Assembly: GCA_051008895.1 (NCBI GenBank)
Contig: JBPCXI010000151.1
Coordinates: forward strand, 3,278 to 67,277
Length of the DNA stretch: 64,000 bases
Source: SMWD01 sp051008895
Lineage (GTDB): Bacteria; Pseudomonadota; Gammaproteobacteria; Steroidobacterales; GCA-2729495
Reading direction: 5' to 3'
Part shown: positions 59,783-64,000 of the stretch, one piece after another
How positions within the stretch are numbered: position 1 is the first letter of the stretch
Layout of the letters: every line of letters starts with the position of its first letter
The notes under the pieces: generated by a model
Databases searched by the model: none
What the model was told of the DNA's origin: nothing
The model's input: the letters and a program-made list of their open reading frames with translations, nothing else
Program-made: the position numbers and the translations under genes

Positions 59783-59857
59783 GCCCGAACTTTTTCCGCA
59801 ATAAGCTTTTCCTGCCTGATGTCCGGAAAAGTTTATTGCGGAAAAAGTCTGTCGGGC
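59783..59857 (+). repeat. Conserved-loop 3' stem-loop element, copy D
   Basis: 24-bp arms (59789-59812 with 59825-59848) contain one G-T pair; the outer GCCCGA/TCGGGC (59783-59788, 59852-59857) is separated by a three-base bulge. The loop TGCCTGATGTCC is at 59813-59824. It starts 24 bp after the M23 peptidase stop, in sense. The variable stem segment CAATAAG/GTTTATTG (G-T tolerant) differs from B and C. Confidence 0.9.
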
Positions 59858-59984
59858 GCGTCGTTAGCCCGGGCCTGTCGCGCGTCGCTGCGGGTGGATG
59901 GGGAACCTGCGACTCAGGGGTTGCCGAGCCGTTTGCGGTGTCGGCGTTTGGGTTCGGCGTGCCTTTCTGCGACACTCTCGTGGA

Positions 59985-60818
59985 GTGGAAAGAAAAATAA
60001 GAATCATCTTTTCGACGTTCGCGCTGATCATGGTCGGACTGTTTGTATGGCGTATCGTCCAGGGCACCTGGTCGGTCGTTAACTGGGTCATGCTCGCGTT
60101 GTCGGCGACCGCGTGCCTGCTCGTCTTCGTGCGCTTCGTCTATATTTTTAATTTCAGCTATGCGCTGTGTGCGATCTTCAACGGCGCGTTGATCTGGGTT
60201 GCCCGGCCGTCCCCGGCGACGGCGCTCATCGGCGCGATCGCGGTTCTTTACGGGCTGCGACTGTTCTGGTTCACCTGGTCGCGCACGCGGAGCAGGTCTT
60301 ATGCGCCGCGCGTCGCCAACGTCGAGGCCGTCGATCGGGAGATGCCTGCGACCGGTAAATGCATCCTGTGGTTTACCTGCACGTGGTTGATGACGTTTCA
60401 CCTGATGGCGCTGTGGCTGCTCGCGTTACAGCCAACGCTCAGCGCGGGTATCATCACCGCCGGGATCGTGATGTTCGCAGGCACGGTCCTCGAGGGAGTC
60501 GCGGACCATCAGAAGCAACGCAGCAAGGAGGTCGCGCCCGAGAAATTTGTCGCGGTCGGCCTGTTCGCGCGCTGGCGCCACCCGAACTATCTCGGCGAGA
60601 TCCTGTTTCAACTGGGCTTGATCATCGTGGCCGTGTCCAGCGCGTTGACCGCGGACGATCTCGTCGCCGGTCTCGTCTCGCCGCTGTACATTGTGATCCT
60701 GATGATCTCCGAGGCGCGACGCGTCGACGACTATCAGATCACGCGTTACGGGTCGGAAAGCGCGTATGTCGACTATCGTGCGCGGAGCGGCTCGCTCTGG
60801 CCAAAGGTCCTGCAGTGA
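59985..60818 (+). CDS. DUF1295 family membrane protein (steroid 5-alpha-reductase-like)
   Basis: 277 residues from GTG 59985, chosen because the first membrane helix begins a few residues later. Seven or so helices. The C-terminal family signature is FARWRHPNYLGEILFQLGLIIVAVS ... EARRVDDYQITRYGSESAYVDYRARSGSLWPKV. It holds the HPNYLGE motif and the closing tyrosine/arginine pattern of DUF1295, related to ICMT and steroid reductases that use NADPH. The bacterial substrate is unknown. Confidence 0.85.
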   Translation: MERKIRIIFSTFALIMVGLFVWRIVQGTWSVVNWVMLALSATACLLVFVRFVYIFNFSYALCAIFNGALIWVARPSPATALIGAIAVLYGLRLFWFTWSRTRSRSYAPRVANVEAVDREMPATGKCILWFTCTWLMTFHLMALWLLALQPTLSAGIITAGIVMFAGTVLEGVADHQKQRSKEVAPEKFVAVGLFARWRHPNYLGEILFQLGLIIVAVSSALTADDLVAGLVSPLYIVILMISEARRVDDYQITRYGSESAYVDYRARSGSLWPKVLQ

Positions 60819-60864
60819 CCCCTAATCCTGATACCCCCAATCCTGGTTCTCCGAGGAATTCCCG

Positions 60865-61845
60865 ATGACGACACACGAAAAGAACACTTTCCTGCAGACC
60901 TATGACTGGGTGGGCGGCTGGCAGGATCTGCCATGGGCGCACGATGAGCCGACTTTGTTCCTGTCCGAGATCTGCAACAAGCGCGAGGCCGGCAGCGCTC
61001 TGGATATCGGTTGCGGTGCCGGCACGGACTCGGTGTTCCTCGCGCAGCAGGGTTGGGACGTCACCAGTCTCGATTTCATTCCAAAAGCGCTCGAGTTCAC
61101 GCAGCAACGTGCGCAGGAACACGGCGTCAGCGTCTCGACGGTCGAGGCTGACATTACGACCTGGGAGCCCACACGCAAGTTCGACGTCGTGCTCGATCAT
61201 GGCCTGTTGCACAACATGGACCCTGTGCGTTACCCCGCGTATCGCGAGCGGATCCTCGGTGCACTGGCCGATGACGGCGACTTTGTGTTGCTCCATTGGC
61301 ACCCGCTCTACCCGGGTCAACCCCACGGCGAAGTCGGGCCGCGGCGAGTCAGTCGCGAGGACATCAAGTCATTTTTCGCACCGGAGCTGCAGGAACGCTA
61401 CTTCGCCGCCGAGGAGTTCGAGGATCTTCCGGCGATGGTTGGTCGCGGTATGCGCCAGGCTTACTACTGGTTTCGCCGTAACCAGGCGGATCAGAACCCG
61501 GCCGAACTCGTCGCGCAGATCGAGCGCACCCTGGAACGGCACGGGTTTGACTATGCTGCGCCCATTGCCGCCGCGGGCGATGCGCCGCTGGACGTGTCGA
61601 TTGACGACGAACTGCTGGCGACGATCCTCGGGCCGGGCCGGCTCGGCGTCGCGCACGAATTGCCGTCAGCGGAAAAAGTCGACGACATCGTCGGCGAATT
61701 CGCCCGCCGCGCCGGGCGCGATGCGGCCGAATTCCTCAACCTGCTGCGCCTGTTTGCGTCCGAGCAGCACGGGAATGTCTGCGTCAGCAATGCACGCTGT
61801 ACCGAGTGCGATGTGCAGTACTGCAAACGCCTCAGGTATAGATAA
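60865..61845 (+). CDS. Class I SAM-dependent methyltransferase with C-terminal cysteine cluster
   Basis: 326 residues; GAGGA precedes the ATG. The N-terminal half is a TPMT-like methyltransferase: ALDIGCGAGTDSVFLAQQGWDVTSLDF (about 45-71) and VVLDHGLLHNM. A second half of about 110 helical residues ends in CVSNARCTECDVQYCKRLRYR. Its four cysteines are spaced C-x5-C-x2-C-x4-C, close to the Fe-S loop of endonuclease III (C-x6-C-x2-C-x5-C). A metal or Fe-S site is therefore possible. It follows the DUF1295 gene by 46 bp. Substrate unknown. Confidence 0.85.
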   Translation: MTTHEKNTFLQTYDWVGGWQDLPWAHDEPTLFLSEICNKREAGSALDIGCGAGTDSVFLAQQGWDVTSLDFIPKALEFTQQRAQEHGVSVSTVEADITTWEPTRKFDVVLDHGLLHNMDPVRYPAYRERILGALADDGDFVLLHWHPLYPGQPHGEVGPRRVSREDIKSFFAPELQERYFAAEEFEDLPAMVGRGMRQAYYWFRRNQADQNPAELVAQIERTLERHGFDYAAPIAAAGDAPLDVSIDDELLATILGPGRLGVAHELPSAEKVDDIVGEFARRAGRDAAEFLNLLRLFASEQHGNVCVSNARCTECDVQYCKRLRYR

Positions 61846-61930
61846 AACAGTAACTTACAGGTGTTCTACTGTACGTATACACAGGCTGTGATCAGCCCGT
61901 ACAGCGGCAACCTATTTTACTAAAGCGGTA

Positions 61931-63937
61931 TTGCGTCACGGCGGGCGGTCGCTGCTCGTTCCTATAATTTTCGTCCCTTTTGCGGTCCCTGCGGGACGGG
62001 TGGCCTCCTTGCCTCTGACAGACATCGCTGACTACGGAATCGTTTGGCCCGTGTGGCTCGCTTGGGGTTCACTCGGGCTGATGGCCGCTGCCATGTTGCT
62101 GCTCGCCGCGATGAAGCAGCCCGCTATCGCGGCTCGCTTGCGGTTATTGTTCATGCGCGCCCCGTCTATCCGCGGTCGTCTGCTCGTCGGATTCGGCTTC
62201 GTCGCATTGATTCCGATCGTTTCGCTGCCGCCGCTGATCGGCATGAATGCAGCCAGTCGTATGCAGCAGGAACAGGTTGCCGCGCTCGAGGGGCTGGTGC
62301 AGACCGTCGCGGACAGTCTTCCCGGCATGGTCAGGCGCCGGGCCAGTGGCGTGCGCGGTCTCGCCGATCACATCAGCGCGGACGGTGATTTCAGTGACGC
62401 GAACCTCGTCGACTGGTTGATCCGATATCACGGTAGCAATACCGAGATCGTATCGATGTGGATAGCGCGTCCGGACGGCCGCGTTCCCGTCGCAACCGCA
62501 GCGCGGCAGGGCCAGGTCGAACGCTGGGGCGGGCCGATCGCAGGCGTCGGCGTGATGGACTACTTCCAGGATGCGGTCGCGCGCGGCGGCCACTACGTGT
62601 CGGACGTGCGCAAGGGCGTTGCGGCCGGATTCAATCCGATGATTTTCGTTAGCGCCCCCATTGCCCTGGAGGGCGAGGCACCGTGGGGCTACCTGCAGGC
62701 GCAGATAGACCTGAGCAGAGTGTTCGGTCATTTCGTCATGCAGGACGCACGCGCCGGCAGTGAGATCCTGATGACTGATGCACAGGATCGCGTGATGCTG
62801 TCATCGCCGCGACTGCAGTTTCGACAGTTCGAAAGTATCGACGGGCACCCGCTGCACACGATGATGAATCGGTACGAGGGCGCGACGAGCTTTGCGTTCT
62901 CCGGCACGGTGCGATCGAGCGGGGAACACGGCAGCTACGTTGTGGCAATGCGGGAGCTGCCGCAGGGATGGAAGGTATTCGCCGTCTCATCGCAGCGTGC
63001 GGTGATGGGCCTGGTGCGGATGCCGTTAGTTCTCGGCGCTCTGTGGGCCTTGCTGACCCTGCTCATCGCACGTTGTTTCGCGCGTTTGTTCAGCGAGGCG
63101 GTTGCTAATCCACTGAAGAAACTCGACGAGTCACTGGACGTTTTCGAGTCGGAACACACGATTAGTATCATTCCGCAGGCGCCTACAGATGCGCCGGCCG
63201 AGGTGCGGGACGTCTACAAAAAAGTTCGTGACTCGATGCGCAAGAGCCGCGACTCGTACCGCAACATGATGAACGCACTGAACGAGGGCGCGGAGCTGAA
63301 ACGCCAACTGCAGGAGGTTTCCGGCCGTAAGCCGGCCGGCGACACGTCGGCGATCTCGGTCGTCGAAGGTCAGCGCGAAGAGGCCTCGATCGATATCACG
63401 TCGACATTCCGCGGACGCCTCGACGCTGTAACGGAATTGCCGGGGCGTGAGCTGTTTTGGGAGTTCTTCGACGAAGCGTGGGGCCTCGGAATCGTTGCCG
63501 AAACCTCCATTTCGCTGATCCTGATTGCTGTCGGTTCCAAGAATGATCAGACCCTTAAGGCCGTCGCGGACGCATTGCAAACGAAAGGGGGGCGCACGCT
63601 CGACCTGGTCGCGCGCATCGGCGTCCACGAGTTCGCCGTCGTGCTGCCCGATACCGACCTGAACGGCGCGCTGGCGGTGGCCGAGCGCACGCAGCAGATG
63701 GTGCAGGCGGCGTTGACCGAAGTCGGCGGCGACCGGATACCGGAGTTGAATCTCGGCGTCGCATCGATGGTCCCGAACGCGAGCGGCAACGCGAAATCCT
63801 TCGTGGGCGTGGGTCAGCGCGTACTGCAGGCGTCGAACAAGAAGGGCGACGGTTTCATCGCGTATGCGGACGACAAGGGCAAGATCCGGATGGCGTCGCC
63901 AGCGGACGTGATCGAATGGGATCAGGACGTCGGCTGA
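61931..63937 (+). CDS. Membrane sensor protein with dCache-like domain and degenerate GGDEF
   Basis: 668 residues from TTG 61931, with a poor Shine-Dalgarno. Membrane helices at about 40-60 and 85-105, then a periplasmic Cache-like sensor (about 110-350), a third helix (about 355-380) and a HAMP-like coiled coil. The C-terminal GGDEF-like domain (about 500-650) has RIGVHEFAVVLP in place of GGDEF. The region normally FKxINDTxGH is also not recognisable. It is therefore probably a receptor or regulatory relic rather than an active diguanylate cyclase. The region 61846-61930 upstream has no other gene. Confidence 0.78.
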   Translation: MRHGGRSLLVPIIFVPFAVPAGRVASLPLTDIADYGIVWPVWLAWGSLGLMAAAMLLLAAMKQPAIAARLRLLFMRAPSIRGRLLVGFGFVALIPIVSLPPLIGMNAASRMQQEQVAALEGLVQTVADSLPGMVRRRASGVRGLADHISADGDFSDANLVDWLIRYHGSNTEIVSMWIARPDGRVPVATAARQGQVERWGGPIAGVGVMDYFQDAVARGGHYVSDVRKGVAAGFNPMIFVSAPIALEGEAPWGYLQAQIDLSRVFGHFVMQDARAGSEILMTDAQDRVMLSSPRLQFRQFESIDGHPLHTMMNRYEGATSFAFSGTVRSSGEHGSYVVAMRELPQGWKVFAVSSQRAVMGLVRMPLVLGALWALLTLLIARCFARLFSEAVANPLKKLDESLDVFESEHTISIIPQAPTDAPAEVRDVYKKVRDSMRKSRDSYRNMMNALNEGAELKRQLQEVSGRKPAGDTSAISVVEGQREEASIDITSTFRGRLDAVTELPGRELFWEFFDEAWGLGIVAETSISLILIAVGSKNDQTLKAVADALQTKGGRTLDLVARIGVHEFAVVLPDTDLNGALAVAERTQQMVQAALTEVGGDRIPELNLGVASMVPNASGNAKSFVGVGQRVLQASNKKGDGFIAYADDKGKIRMASPADVIEWDQDVG

Positions 63938-64000
63938 GTGTCCTTCGGTTCGCGGTCAGTTTCCTGACGATCGCGACGGTCAATCGTAGTCGTTGAAGTA
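63938..64000. other. Right-edge sequence, possible end of a minus-strand gene
   Basis: On the minus strand bases 64000-63980 read YFNDYD then TGA, which could be the C-terminus of a gene beyond the edge. Too short to identify. No other feature is seen in these 63 bp. Confidence 0.2.

Noticed and set aside
61861..61920. Second CRP site (TGTGATCAGCC)
   Set aside because: Only the left half matches; the right half-site is absent.
63980..64000. Gene at the right edge (minus strand, ends YFNDYD)
   Set aside because: Six codons cannot be tied to any family; kept only as a remark.

Overview
The window is GC-rich bacterial chromosome, almost certainly from a gammaproteobacterium. The main evidence is the block 5-formyl-THF cyclo-ligase / 6S RNA / zapA / zapB-like on the minus strand, divergent from ygfB-pepP and the glycine cleavage genes. 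This is the Escherichia coli fau-ssrS-zapA-ygfB-pepP-...-gcvTHP arrangement. A CRP/Vfr-type regulator, rplM-rpsI, a CysI/DUF934/DUF2849 sulfite reductase operon and many proteins typical of marine or soil gammaproteobacteria fit the same assignment. The species cannot be named from the sequence; a deep-branching marine lineage such as the Woeseiales is an impression only. There is no rRNA, prophage, insertion sequence or CRISPR array.

Layout. 1-5.2 kb: 5' end of a crp-like gene with a candidate CRP site, a DUF481 outer-membrane protein, rplM-rpsI with a clear promoter, tRNA-Gln(CUG) whose 3' end is mirrored in a long inverted repeat, rpiA, a lysine/arginine-only histone-like gene, fcl, 6S RNA, zapA and its partner. 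5.3-18.8 kb: one long plus-strand run with overlapping or closely spaced genes: ygfB, pepP, an inactive-transglutaminase/7TM protein, an ATP-grasp ligase, gcvT-gcvH-gcvPA-gcvPB, a PfkB kinase, a tandem HtrA-like protease and an M23-type protein. The pair between pepP and gcvT sits where E. coli carries ubiH-ubiI.

19-31 kb: DUF423, an aldo/keto reductase, a c-di-GMP phosphodiesterase, a Rieske oxygenase divergent from a propeller-like protein, an RND/MMPL exporter with a (DDEF)6 tract, the sulfite reductase operon, and a MarR regulator with a good operator candidate. 31-48 kb: an ABC exporter, a DUF898/M48 pair, a J-domain/PilZ protein, peptidases (M28, DUF885), an EamA transporter, an XRE regulator behind helically phased repeats, a lipoprotein methyltransferase/GST/GNAT/MetA cluster, a redoxin, and a Tat-exported UbiD-like protein. 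48-64 kb: DUF2189, TrhO, a second DUF481 protein, a YgjP-type peptidase, a phosphoesterase, a YbaY+META lipoprotein, prfC, a hybrid histidine kinase, a canonical M23 peptidase, a DUF1295 membrane protein, a methyltransferase with a C-terminal cysteine cluster, and a sensor with a degenerate GGDEF domain.

The most unusual signal is non-coding. Four copies of a 60-75 bp stem-loop lie just 3' of genes (18827, 48961, 49203, 59783). All carry the same 12-nt loop (TRCCTGATGTCC) in the same orientation relative to the upstream gene, and the stems vary by compensatory changes. Two of the four follow the two M23-family genes, and two lie tail to tail between convergent genes. They lack the U-tract of intrinsic terminators and look like an undescribed 3'-UTR RNA or REP-like family.
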